From positions 434,001-498,000 of the forward strand of contig NZ_CP017562.2 of assembly GCF_001865575.2 (NCBI RefSeq): a stretch of DNA of 64,000 bases. Reading direction: 5' to 3'. Within the stretch, counting starts at the first letter, position 1, and each line of letters begins with the position of its first letter. The notes beneath the pieces are model-generated. The model ran no database searches, was not told the origin of the DNA, and worked only from the letters and a program-made list of their open reading frames with translations. Source of the stretch: Paraburkholderia sprentiae WSM5005 (GTDB lineage: Bacteria > Pseudomonadota > Gammaproteobacteria > Burkholderiales > Burkholderiaceae). The translations under genes and the position numbers were made by a program. Positions 26,802 to 34,517 of the stretch are shown piece after piece.

Positions 26802-26937
26802 GTGCGCCCAGAATGGGCGCGCTCCTGCGGTGCAAGTCCCGCCATAAGCTGGTCACAGCGAATGAAGTGAAGCGCAACTGTACGAGGCGACCCAGTATGG
26901 GGAGGAAGCGCGGAGCGCAAATCGTGAGCCGATGAAC
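26802..26937 (+). mobile_element. 5' remnant of a group II intron (domain I only)
   Basis: The sequence starts GTGCGCCCAG, the conserved group II intron 5' end, and immediately folds as GCGCCCA-GAA-TGGGCGC. It continues with elements usual in bacterial intron domain I (GGTGCAAGTCCCGCC, GAATGAAGTGAAGCGCAACTG, GGGGAGGAAGCGCGGAGCGC, GTGAGCCGATGAAC). After about 26937 the similarity to intron sequence stops; no reverse-transcriptase gene, domain V hairpin or 3' end is found downstream. The position directly after a terminator hairpin and T-run is the insertion preference known for group IIC introns. The element is therefore a truncated, immobile relic. The exact 3' breakpoint is approximate. Confidence 0.7.
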
Positions 26938-27132
26938 TCTCTTTGCGGATATGTTCGAGGGATCGGATAACCGGGAATGTCTTGATTGTCGTGTCACGTT
27001 CAAGATATACAAGGAGTGGCCTGATATGCCTCAGGCGATGATCTTCGCGAGAAATAAGCCTCATCAGGCGATTAGCAACGCAGACAGCATTGCTGGGTAT
27101 ATAGCGACATTCGATGGAGTAAATATCGCACC

Positions 27133-27627
27133 GTGAATAGACAACTGATTTTCCGCGGTGGCTGTCTCGCGGCATTGCTTGCCGTGTGGTTTTGCTTGGG
27201 ACGCCCTGTTAATGCTTGTACTATCGGGGAGGTAGCGGCTATTGAGTTGCCATTCAACACAGTTGAACTTTCGAAGGAAAATCGGCGCTCAATCGCAGAG
27301 GCCGAGGAAGAGGCAAAGAAGTGGCCTGACGTGCAGATTCAGGCAATTGTGATGGCCGGTGCATATATTGGCGAGCACGATCTCGACGTTTTGCAAGAGC
27401 GCCGCGGGGAAAACGTGCAAGCGTATCTGAGGAAGCTCGGTATCAGGAGTGAGAACATCTATATCGTGCCGAAAACGCTGACGGATGGGTTCGTGGTGAA
27501 GCGGGCTGACGGTGAACTTGCTGTCCGCCAGATCGAAGTTGAGTTGCATCCGATCCGTACAGCTACCTGCGCATGCATGTGCAACGATCCAAGAGTGACC
27601 CCACGCACCAAGGTTATCAACCCGTAA
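27133..27627 (+). CDS. Secreted protein with an OmpA/MotB-like C-terminal domain, atypical composition
   Basis: This 164-residue protein (GTG start; a weak GGAG lies about 13 bases upstream) has a signal peptide ending near VNA|CTIGE. The region IELPFNTVELSKENRRSIAE, then VQIQAIVMAGAYIGEHDLDV, LQERRGENVQAYLRKLGI and ENIYIVPKTL follows the order of an OmpA-like peptidoglycan-binding fold (beta strand with initial acidic/aromatic residues, G-x-A, RR/RA-x-x-V-xx-YL). Key peptidoglycan-contacting residues are only partly recognisable. Codon use and GC content are clearly lower than in neighbours, suggesting horizontal origin; it sits directly after the intron remnant. The C-terminal CACMC is unusual. 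Confidence 0.65.
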   Translation: MNRQLIFRGGCLAALLAVWFCLGRPVNACTIGEVAAIELPFNTVELSKENRRSIAEAEEEAKKWPDVQIQAIVMAGAYIGEHDLDVLQERRGENVQAYLRKLGIRSENIYIVPKTLTDGFVVKRADGELAVRQIEVELHPIRTATCACMCNDPRVTPRTKVINP

Positions 27628-27638
27628 GCACACGAATA

Positions 27639-27664
27639 GGGTCTGGCTTCGGCGGGGCCTTTTC
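27639..27664 (+). terminator. Possible intrinsic terminator
   Basis: GGTCTGGC-TTCG-GCGGGGCC can form an imperfect stem using G-U pairs, followed by TTTTC. It lies just after the OmpA-like gene. Confidence 0.35.
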
Positions 27665-27803
27665 ATTCCACCTCGTCGGCGGCGGCGCGTATCGGATCGC
27701 ACTCAAGGTAACGGCGTCGAATTTGCGATGGAGTTCAGTTCATTTCCGGTATTCAAGTCAGTTCAGCCATAATGTAGAAAACCCCGCCGGAGTTCACCCG
27801 CCC

Positions 27804-28046
27804 ATGAAGCCCCGTTGCTTGGCAGCAGTTCTCGTCGTTCTCGCTACCGGCTGCACAACGACTCCGGCCAACCATCAGACCGCGGGCGATACGAACGCCT
27901 ACATTCTGCACGCTCCAGACAGCGCACCGCCCGCTGATTCCACGTCAAGACCACCGAGACTCACGGTCGGCACCAGCTATTCCGACACGCAACTTATCCT
28001 GCCTTGGTTTCTCAACGACATCATCAACTTCGTCAACTATCGCTAG
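27804..28046 (+). CDS. Small lipoprotein of unknown function
   Basis: ATG 27804 gives an 80-residue product with a lipoprotein signal (MKPRCLAAVLVVLATGC, lipobox LATGC). The mature part is short, Pro/Ser/Thr-rich, and ends WFLNDIINFVNYR. GGAG lies 11 bases upstream. It overlaps the tail of the convergent LysR gene by 14 bp. I recognise no domain. The lipobox makes a real gene more likely than chance. Confidence 0.5.
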   Translation: MKPRCLAAVLVVLATGCTTTPANHQTAGDTNAYILHAPDSAPPADSTSRPPRLTVGTSYSDTQLILPWFLNDIINFVNYR

Positions 28047-28965
28047 CCAACGGGCGCGCCGTGCGGCTCTTCACATGATCGATGAACGCACGCAGCTTCG
28101 GCAGAACCTGCCGGCGGCTCGGATAGTAGAGAAACACGCCCGGGATCACCGGTGCATACGCATCCAGAACGCGCAGCAGCTTGCCTGTTCGCAACCCCTC
28201 GTCGGCCATCGGCTCGGGTAGCTGGGCAAGCCCGATGCCTTCGATCGCCGCGCCCAGCATGCCCGGAAAATCGCTTGCGATGAAAGGACCGGAGACGGCG
28301 ATCTCGATCGACTGGCCGTTGTCGTTGAACGACCACAACGCGAGCGCGCCGCTGGTGCGCCGCCAGCGCAGGCATGCATGCGCGCGCAGATCGTCCAGAT
28401 CCTCGGGGCGGCCGCGCGCCGCGAAATAGGCAGGACTCCCCACCACGACAAAGCGCAGTGGCGGCGTCAATGGCACCGCGATCATGTCGGCGGCAATGAA
28501 TTGACCCAGCCGGATGCCGGCGTCGAAGCCTTCCGCCGCCAGATCGATCAGTTCTTTGCCGGCCGCGACTTCCACCTCGACTTCTGGATTGGCCTTGCAG
28601 AACGACGCGATCAGCGGCTCGAGCAGGATCGGCACGACCGCGCGCGGCACGGAAAGTCGTAACAGGCCGGACGGGCGCTGCCCGAGCCCACGCGCCACCT
28701 CGCTGGCAGCGACGAGTTCCTCAAAAGCGGGCTTGGCGCGAGCCAGAAAGCGCTCACCGGCTTCGGTCAAGCCGACGCTGCGCGTGGTGCGGGTAAAGAG
28801 CGCCGCGCCGATGCGGGCTTCGAGCACACGCACCGCCTGACTGACGGCCGACGGCGTCACGCCGAGTTCCGCGGCGGCCCCGCGAAAACTGCGATGCTCG
28901 GCCACGCGGAGGAAGACCTCGATGCCGTCGAGTGCGCCCTGCCTGACCGTGAAGTTCTGCTTCAT
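28033..28965 (-). CDS. LysR-family transcriptional regulator
   Basis: This 310-residue protein has the LysR N-terminal helix-turn-helix (EVFLRVAEHRSFRGAAAELG, VTPSAVSQAVRVLEARIGAA, LFTRTTRSVGLTEAGERFL) and a substrate-binding domain with LLRLSVPRAVVPILL, GFDAGIRLG and a C-terminal VFLYYPSRRQVLPKLRAF. The subgroup resembles LTTRs that control short-chain dehydrogenase or drug-response genes. It is divergent from a small membrane protein gene at 29053, the most likely target. An effector cannot be inferred. Confidence 0.93.
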   Translation of the reverse strand: MKQNFTVRQGALDGIEVFLRVAEHRSFRGAAAELGVTPSAVSQAVRVLEARIGAALFTRTTRSVGLTEAGERFLARAKPAFEELVAASEVARGLGQRPSGLLRLSVPRAVVPILLEPLIASFCKANPEVEVEVAAGKELIDLAAEGFDAGIRLGQFIAADMIAVPLTPPLRFVVVGSPAYFAARGRPEDLDDLRAHACLRWRRTSGALALWSFNDNGQSIEIAVSGPFIASDFPGMLGAAIEGIGLAQLPEPMADEGLRTGKLLRVLDAYAPVIPGVFLYYPSRRQVLPKLRAFIDHVKSRTARPLASDS

Positions 28966-29052
28966 AGCCTGTCAACATTGTGAGGAATAGTCGCTCGCGC
29001 GAGACGATGGTACACCTAACACCTGCGCATCCAACATTCGACAGGAGGCACC

Positions 29053-29586
29053 ATGTCACCGCAGCTTCTCTTCCAGTTGCATCTCGTTCTCGGCTACGTC
29101 GCCTGGCTGTTGTGCTTTGGCACCTACGTGTGGCCGAAGCTCAGATCGATGGCCCCGTTCGACGCGCAACGCGCGATCGCCACCTTGCACAGCTTCCGCT
29201 TCTTCGGGCTCGCGTTCCTGCTGCCTGGCGTCGTCGGTGCGCAGTTGCCCGCGAGCTTCGCCGCGTTCGCTGCTTATGGGGATTTCGCCACCGGCCTGCT
29301 GGCGATGCTGGCGTTGCTGACGGCGCGGATACGTCCGCTTTTCTGGTCGCTCGTGGTCGCTTTCAATGTGATCGGCATGGTCGATCTGCTCCTCGACTAC
29401 TACCACGCGACAGCGGTCGACCTGCCCGCACATTCGGGCGAACTGGGCGCGCTGTACGCGATCCCGATCATCTATGTGCCGGTGCTGGCGATCACGCATG
29501 TTGCCGCTTTCTATCTGATGCTGCGTCCCCGGTTCAAGCGGCTTCGCGTCGTTGCGGCCGTGAGCCAGGACATTTCCAACGTGTAG
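29053..29586 (+). CDS. Four-helix integral membrane protein of unknown function
   Basis: This 177-residue protein has hydrophobic segments at about residues 8-25, 48-75, 78-110 and 135-158, with FQLHLVLGYVAWLLCFGTYV at the start and IPIIYVPVLAITHVAAFYLM near the end. AGGAGG precedes the ATG. I do not recognise a named family. Its position divergent from a LysR regulator suggests it is that regulator's target. Confidence 0.75.
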   Translation: MSPQLLFQLHLVLGYVAWLLCFGTYVWPKLRSMAPFDAQRAIATLHSFRFFGLAFLLPGVVGAQLPASFAAFAAYGDFATGLLAMLALLTARIRPLFWSLVVAFNVIGMVDLLLDYYHATAVDLPAHSGELGALYAIPIIYVPVLAITHVAAFYLMLRPRFKRLRVVAAVSQDISNV

Positions 29587-29799
29587 CCTGGTTCACCATC
29601 CACCTGCGTTATCCTGTCGGTCGTCGAGTCGATGCTCGCGGCCTGGACGAAGCAGGTGCGCAAACCCGGCGCAGTGCGGCCGGGTGGTGCCTTTCACTGG
29701 CTCTTCCGGCTTTCGCGCATGCGACTGATTCTCGCGTCCCCTTGCCTGGCGGCGCGAACCAACGCCCGGAACAACCACTGAACTCACCGAGGTGCCGAC

Positions 29800-30612
29800 G
29801 TGAAATACCGCATGCTGTTGTTGCCGCTCGTTCTCGCCGCTTGCGCACAGACTCCCGAAGTGACCGCGCCGGCGCCCTCGGCGACCACGGCCGCCGCGAA
29901 CCCGGCGTCGTCGACCGGCACCGAGCTACTCACCCGGTACCACTGGCAACTGAGCAACGCGATCGACAGCAATGGCAACCATATCGACGCGCTGTTCGCG
30001 CGCCCGGACAAGCCGGTGCAACTGGACTTCAGTCCGTACCGGATAACTGTCGTCAATAGCTGCAACAGCATGGGCGCGGGTTACACGGTGAGGAAAGGGC
30101 ATCTGCAGATCGGCCCGATGGTCAGCACGATGATGGCCTGCCACGATGCCGCCCTTGCCGCACTCGACGATGCGATCTCGCAGCGCGTGCGCGGCAGCGT
30201 CGACGTCAACCTGCTTGCGCGCGACAATGCGCCGAGCCTGCAACTGGTCACGGATAACGGCGATACGCTGAGCTTCACCGGCGTGCCCACGGCCGAGACC
30301 CGTTATGGCGGCCCCGGTCAAATAGCGTTCCTTGAAGTGGCGCCGCAGTCGGTGCCGTGCAACCATCCGTTGACGCCGGACGCGCAATGTCTACTCGTGC
30401 GCGAACGCTTCTTCGACGAGCAGGGCCTGGCGAGCGGCACGCCCGGTCCCTGGCAGCCGTTGAATCAGAATATCGAAGGCTATACGCATACACCGGGCAT
30501 CCGTAACGTGGTTCGTGTCAAGCGCTTCACGATCAAGAACCCGCCTGCCGATGGGCCCTCGGTCACTTATGTGTTGGACCTGGTCGTCGAATCGGAGAAG
30601 GTAGGGCAGTGA
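29800..30612 (+). CDS. META and DUF4377 domain lipoprotein
   Basis: This 270-residue lipoprotein starts at GTG 29800 after GAGGTG. Its signal ends in the lipobox LAAC. Residues ~45-165 are a META/HslJ-like domain (TRYHWQLSNAIDSNG, VVNSCNSMGAGYTVRKG, GPMVSTMMACHD). Residues ~175-270 match DUF4377 (VAPQSVPCNHPLTPDAQCLL, VRERFFDEQG, FTIKNPPADGPSVTYVLDLV). META proteins such as HslJ are linked to heat and novobiocin stress, and DUF4377 often follows them in outer-membrane lipoproteins. The combined role is not known. Confidence 0.85.
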   Translation: MKYRMLLLPLVLAACAQTPEVTAPAPSATTAAANPASSTGTELLTRYHWQLSNAIDSNGNHIDALFARPDKPVQLDFSPYRITVVNSCNSMGAGYTVRKGHLQIGPMVSTMMACHDAALAALDDAISQRVRGSVDVNLLARDNAPSLQLVTDNGDTLSFTGVPTAETRYGGPGQIAFLEVAPQSVPCNHPLTPDAQCLLVRERFFDEQGLASGTPGPWQPLNQNIEGYTHTPGIRNVVRVKRFTIKNPPADGPSVTYVLDLVVESEKVGQ

Positions 30613-30623
30613 TGCTTTTCAAA

Positions 30624-30651
30624 CGTGCCGCCGGCCAGTGGCGGCGGCACG
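30624..30651. terminator. GC hairpin between convergent genes
   Basis: CGTGCCGCC (30624-30632) pairs with GGCGGCACG (30643-30651). There is no T-run on the plus side; on the minus side it is followed by TTTGAAAA, so it may end the YCII-like transcript. Confidence 0.4.
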
Positions 30652-30670
30652 GCTCACCGAGCCAGCAACA

Positions 30671-30961
30671 TCATCCCTTCTGAATCAGCCGCGCCAGCGG
30701 CGCGAGCGGCCCCACCGGCAGGTATTCATATTTGATCAGTCCGTCGGCTACGAGCGGCAATCCGTCGAGAATCGCCTTGGCCTCGTCGACCGATCCGACA
30801 TTCATCAGGAAGATGGGTCCGGCCTTGTCGCGGAACCAGAACTGCTCGACCTTACCGTCGAGATAAAGCTGGAGCGTCGCCGGCACCTCGTGGGGCATGT
30901 GCTGCTGGAGCTTGTCAGGGGTGAGGGTCGCTTGCGCGGACGCGATGGCGAAAACTTTCAT
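30671..30961 (-). CDS. YCII/muconolactone-isomerase-like small protein
   Basis: This 96-residue protein (ATG 30961, AAGGAGG upstream) has the ferredoxin-like dimeric alpha/beta-barrel pattern: KVFAIASAQATLTPDKLQQH, EVPATLQLYLDGKVEQFWF, GPIFLMNVGSVDEAKAIL and LIKYEYLPVGPLAPLARL. This resembles YCII-related and muconolactone delta-isomerase-like proteins, which often act as small enzymes or ligand binders. It is divergent from the GlxA-type regulator and shares its spacer with a strong inverted repeat, so it is the probable target of that regulator. Confidence 0.8.
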   Translation of the reverse strand: MKVFAIASAQATLTPDKLQQHMPHEVPATLQLYLDGKVEQFWFRDKAGPIFLMNVGSVDEAKAILDGLPLVADGLIKYEYLPVGPLAPLARLIQKG

Positions 30962-31041
30962 GATTGACCTCCTTGGTCGACGCGTTCGTTGCGATATGCA
31001 ACGAGGTCACTGTAGCCCCCGGACGGGAAAAGCTGTATCGT

Positions 31042-31070
31042 CGTAAATGACAACTTTAGGGTCATTTACG
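31042..31070. promoter_or_regulatory. Perfect 10-bp inverted repeat abutting the regulator start codon
   Basis: CGTAAATGAC (31042-31051) and GTCATTTACG (31061-31070) are exact inverse complements around nine bases. The second arm ends two bases before ATG 31073, and no Shine-Dalgarno is visible. The repeat may be an operator, or a hairpin governing leaderless or attenuated translation. Confidence 0.7.
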
Positions 31071-31072
31071 CC

Positions 31073-32038
31073 ATGCGCATCGCCGTGCTCGCCCTGCAGG
31101 GACTGTTCGACACCGGTCTCACCGTCATGCTCGACGCATTCTCGCTCGCCAACCGGTTCGCCGCCGCGAAGATGGGCGGGCGGCCGCACTTCGAATTGTC
31201 GATCGTCGGCGTGCGCAAGAAGGTCCGCTCGGGGCAGGGGCTGGCCATACCCGTGCAAGCGATTACCGCGGACCTGAAGCCGGACTGGGTAATCATTCCC
31301 GCGCTCGGGACCGGTATGCCGGAGCAACTGGTGACGGCGCTCGAACGGCCGGACGTGCGCGACGCCGCAGCGCAACTGCTGGCATGGCACGCCCAAGGTG
31401 CGCTGCTTGCCGCGTCGTGCATCGGCACGTTCCTCGTCGCGGAAACCGGACTCCTCGATCATCGCGAAGCGACGACGACCTGGTGGCTGGGTCCATTGTT
31501 CCGGCAACGGTATCCGGCGGTGTCGCTCGACGAGTCGCGCATGCTGGTGCCATCGGATGTCGGGGTGACGGCGGGCGCAGCGATGGGGCACCTCGATCTC
31601 GCGCTGTGGCTGATCCGCCGCGCGAGCCCCGAGCTGGCCGCGCTCGTGTCGCGCTACCTGCTTGCCGACCTGCGCTCATCGCAGGCGCCATACATCATCC
31701 CTAATCATCTCGCTCAGGCTGATCCGCTGATTCAGCGTTTCGAGCGATGGGCGCGCGATCATCTGAAGCAAGGGTTCTCGCTACAGCGCGCGGCGGCCGC
31801 GCTGGCGACGAGCGCGCGCACGCTGCAACGCCGTTGCCAGGAGGTGCTCGGCAAGTCGCCGTTGGCTTACTTTCAGGACCTGCGTGTCGAGCACGCGCAA
31901 GTACTGCTGCACAGCAGCGGCCTCGATGTCGACGCGATCGCGGCCGAGGTGGGTTATGTCGACGGTGCCACGTTGCGAACACTGTTGCGCCAAAGGCTTG
32001 GCAAGGGCGTGCGCGATCTGCGTGCGGATCTGCGTTGA
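31073..32038 (+). CDS. GlxA-type AraC-family regulator (DJ-1/PfpI domain plus HTH)
   Basis: This 321-residue protein has an N-terminal DJ-1/PfpI-like domain (IAVLALQGLFDTGLTVML, PDWVIIPALG, ASCIGTFLVAETGLLD with the conserved cysteine in AASCIGTF) and a C-terminal AraC helix-turn-helix pair (FSLQRAAAALATSARTLQRR, LGKSPLAYFQDLRVEHAQVL, VGYVDGATLRTLL). GlxA-type regulators sense small metabolites through the DJ-1-like domain. The likely target is the divergent YCII-like gene. The translation start is adjacent to a perfect inverted repeat and has no obvious ribosome-binding site. Confidence 0.92.
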   Translation: MRIAVLALQGLFDTGLTVMLDAFSLANRFAAAKMGGRPHFELSIVGVRKKVRSGQGLAIPVQAITADLKPDWVIIPALGTGMPEQLVTALERPDVRDAAAQLLAWHAQGALLAASCIGTFLVAETGLLDHREATTTWWLGPLFRQRYPAVSLDESRMLVPSDVGVTAGAAMGHLDLALWLIRRASPELAALVSRYLLADLRSSQAPYIIPNHLAQADPLIQRFERWARDHLKQGFSLQRAAAALATSARTLQRRCQEVLGKSPLAYFQDLRVEHAQVLLHSSGLDVDAIAAEVGYVDGATLRTLLRQRLGKGVRDLRADLR

Positions 32039-32409
32039 AGGCTGGCAGCGCGTGCGGCGACTTTCACGCGGACGCTGCCACTGATACGACAATCACGTCG
32101 TCGAGCCTAAATAACGCCGATGCAAAGTCGACTCTTTCTTCCTTACTTCCTTGCCGGATATTTTTTGCCAGGCGGCCGCGGGATTCGGTAGCCCGTCGCG
32201 ATGCGTTATGCGCATTGTCAACGGGAGAGCTACTTGCGCAGCGACGCGCCATCCATGCCACGGCCCGCCACCTGGTCGCGGCATGAGGCTTGCTACGCAG
32301 CGCATTGCTGTACACCTTCGCGCCTCACATTCCCCAAGCGCAGACTCGGCGCGCGAGACGAAGCCGGCTCGTGCAACCGCGTCTCCAAAAAACCAAGATG
32401 GAGACAGTC
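32039..32409. other. Intergenic region before the tannase gene, no gene seen
   Basis: About 370 bp with several overlapping open frames and no ribosome-binding site or domain. It probably carries the promoter of the tannase-family gene. Confidence 0.55.
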
Positions 32410-34155
32410 ATGCCCATGCAGCGCGCCATTCCGTCCGCCGTTTCGTCATTCTTTTCCTTGGCTCCCGTCATTTCCATCGCCCCATTGCTCGCGGCCCTGT
32501 CGTTGAGCGGCTGCGGCAGCGACGATGACAATCTTCAGTCGACCGCCGCCGCGCCACTCGGCTGTACGCAGCTTGCCGGCAAGACAGTGCCGTCGTCGGC
32601 GATCGGTTTGCCGACCACCGGCGCGACCGTCACCGCGGCGACCGTGATGCCCGCGTCCGGCTCGGGCGCGCAGGCGACCGGCGAATATTGCCTCGTGAGC
32701 GGCGCGATCAGTCCCGTCGATCCCGCGGCGCCGCAGATCAAATTCCAGATCGCGATGCCGACCAACTGGAACAGCAAGATCATGATGTTCGGCGGCGGCG
32801 GCTACGACGGCACGATTCCCGCGCCGACCGGCAACGTGCCGGCCGGCCCGAGCGCGCAGCTGACGCCGCTCGGCCGGGGCTACGCGGTGTTCGCGAGCGA
32901 CTCGGGACACCAGGCCAACGCGCTTGGCAGCGAGGACGCGTCGTTCGGCGTGAACGACGAGGCGATGCAGAATTTCAACGGCGACGCGCTGAAGAAAACG
33001 CGCGACGCGGCCGTCTATCTGATCGACGAGCGCTATGCGGTGAAAGCGCCCAAACGCGCCTATTTCGCGGGGGGATCGTCGGGCGGACGCGAGGCGCTCG
33101 CGGTTGTGCAACGCTGGCCGCAGGATTGGGACGGCTCGATCGTGCTGTATCCGGCATGGGCGGCCGCGAGCCTCGACCTGCAGTTAGGGCGCATTACGCG
33201 CGCACTGGCGGCGCCCGGCGCCTATCTCGACCAGGCCAAGCGCAAGGTGCTGCTCGATACGGTGCTCGCGAGTTGCGACGCGCTCGACGGCGTCGCCGAC
33301 GGTCTGATCAGCAATGTCGCCGCGTGCAACGCGAGCTTCGATCCCGCGACGGCGACGCTGAACGGCACGCCGCTGCGCTGCGCGGGCGGCGCGGATACCG
33401 GCGACACGTGTCTGTCCGACGCACAGATCGCGGCGCTGAACGTGTACAACACGCCGATCACGTTCAGCTACACGCTCGCGAGCGGCGAGACACAGTATCC
33501 GGGCTTCAACGTGTACGGCGCCGATCTCGGTATCGCGAATCCTTCCGCGTTGCAGCCGACTGTGACGACGCTGGCGCTCGGCAAGTCGCAACCCGCCTCG
33601 CCGATGCCGGCGACCGCGCCGTATCTGAGCGTGTTCTGGGATCAGTGGATCCGCTACTTCGTTACGCGCGACCCGAACTACAACTCGCTGTCCGTCGATC
33701 CGCAGAATCCGGGCAGTCTGCAGGCGCGCATCAGTCAACTGACCGGTCTGCAGGACGTCAACAAGACGGATCTCGCGGCATTCAACGCGAAGGGCGGCAA
33801 GATCCTGATGGCGCACGGCATGGCCGACGCGCTCGTCAGCACGCGCTCGACCGAGCAGTACTATCAGCGTCTGCAAGCGACGATGGGCGCGTCCGCCGTG
33901 GCGAACTTCGTGCGCTTCTACGAGATTCCCGGCTATGGCCATGCGGTCAGCACCGTGTTCAACGCCTCGTGGGATTCGCTGACGACGCTCGAAAACTGGG
34001 TGGAAAAGGGCGTGGCGCCGCCGGCGCAGATCGTCGCCGATACGGCGGGCGTGCCCGGACGTACGCGGCCGCTGTGTCAGTATCCGACGTTTCCGCGCTA
34101 TAACGGCTCGGGCGATGTGAACGTCGCGGCGAACTTCACCTGCGCAAGCCAGTAA
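32410..34155 (+). CDS. Tannase/feruloyl esterase family lipoprotein
   Basis: This 581-residue protein starts at ATG 32410 after GGAGA (ATG 32398 is 12 bases upstream). It has a lipoprotein-type signal (LLAALSLSGC). The alpha/beta-hydrolase core of the tannase family shows FQIAMPTNWNSKIMMFGGGG, the nucleophile in YFAGGSSGGREALAVVQRWP, a lid region with CDALDGVADGLISN (Cys-linked calcium-binding site type), the acid in MAHGMADALVSTRSTEQYYQ and His in YEIPGYGHAV. Such enzymes split ester bonds in plant phenolics such as gallotannins or feruloylated sugars. An environmental, plant-associated lifestyle fits. It is preceded by a 370-bp spacer and followed by a hairpin terminator. Confidence 0.9.
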   Translation: MPMQRAIPSAVSSFFSLAPVISIAPLLAALSLSGCGSDDDNLQSTAAAPLGCTQLAGKTVPSSAIGLPTTGATVTAATVMPASGSGAQATGEYCLVSGAISPVDPAAPQIKFQIAMPTNWNSKIMMFGGGGYDGTIPAPTGNVPAGPSAQLTPLGRGYAVFASDSGHQANALGSEDASFGVNDEAMQNFNGDALKKTRDAAVYLIDERYAVKAPKRAYFAGGSSGGREALAVVQRWPQDWDGSIVLYPAWAAASLDLQLGRITRALAAPGAYLDQAKRKVLLDTVLASCDALDGVADGLISNVAACNASFDPATATLNGTPLRCAGGADTGDTCLSDAQIAALNVYNTPITFSYTLASGETQYPGFNVYGADLGIANPSALQPTVTTLALGKSQPASPMPATAPYLSVFWDQWIRYFVTRDPNYNSLSVDPQNPGSLQARISQLTGLQDVNKTDLAAFNAKGGKILMAHGMADALVSTRSTEQYYQRLQATMGASAVANFVRFYEIPGYGHAVSTVFNASWDSLTTLENWVEKGVAPPAQIVADTAGVPGRTRPLCQYPTFPRYNGSGDVNVAANFTCASQ

Positions 34156-34179
34156 GCGCTGCTCAACTGACGTTGAAAT

Positions 34180-34203
34180 GCACGCGGACGTCCCGCGTGC
34201 TTT
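34180..34203 (+). terminator. Probable terminator after the tannase gene
   Basis: GCACGCGG (34180-34187) and CCGCGTGC (34193-34200) form an 8-bp stem followed by TTTC. The T-run is short. Confidence 0.45.
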
Positions 34204-34271
34204 CGATACGCCCGCTCGATGATGATGGTTAACGCGAGCACGCCGAGCACGCTGAGCGGATACATGACCAT
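34185..34271 (-). pseudogene. Remnant resembling the start of an ExbB/TolQ/MotA proton-channel protein
   Basis: The minus strand reads MVMYPLSVLGVLALTIIIER then AYRKHAG, which is the first transmembrane helix and IIxER motif of ExbB/TolQ/MotA proteins. The rest of the domain is missing; the plus-strand terminator of the tannase gene runs through its end. It lies downstream, and in another frame, of a TonB-receptor fragment, as expected for a deleted transport module. Confidence 0.45.
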
Positions 34272-34315
34272 CCGCCGGTGCGCATCGCCGCGATCAAGCT
34301 TGTCCTTTTTGCCGA

Positions 34316-34456
34316 GCTGGATACGAGTTCGAACGGCGCTGGCGTGAAGTAGCACGCAAAGCCGGCGTGCAGCGTCGTCGACGGCGTGAGCGTGTAGACG
34401 AGACCGACGCGCGGGCTCAACTGGCTCGGCATCGTGCGTGAATAGCGCGTGAAGAG
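34316..34456 (-). pseudogene. Remnant of a TonB-dependent receptor barrel
   Basis: The minus strand encodes LFTRYSRTMPSQLSPRVGLV, YTLTPSTTLHAGFACYFTPA and PFELVSS with a stop just upstream. The pattern LSPRxGLVYTxTPxTTLHAGxAxYFTPxPFELVS is characteristic of large TonB-dependent receptors, but only ~45 codons remain. It is a decayed fragment, joined to the ExbB-like remnant by an apparent deletion. No ribosome-binding site or full gene is present. Confidence 0.6.
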
Positions 34457-34489
34457 CTACAAAACCGCCCAACCGAAAAACTTGACACC

Positions 34490-34501
34490 GTGCATATGCA
34501 C
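34490..34501. promoter_or_regulatory. MarR-type operator 1
   Basis: GTGCATATGCAC is a perfect 12-bp palindrome. It lies 16 bp upstream of the first MarR start, next to a TTGACA-like sequence. The same sequence recurs before the second MarR gene and, with one change, before the efflux operon. Confidence 0.8.
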
Positions 34502-34517
34502 ACCTAGACTTCGCTCT

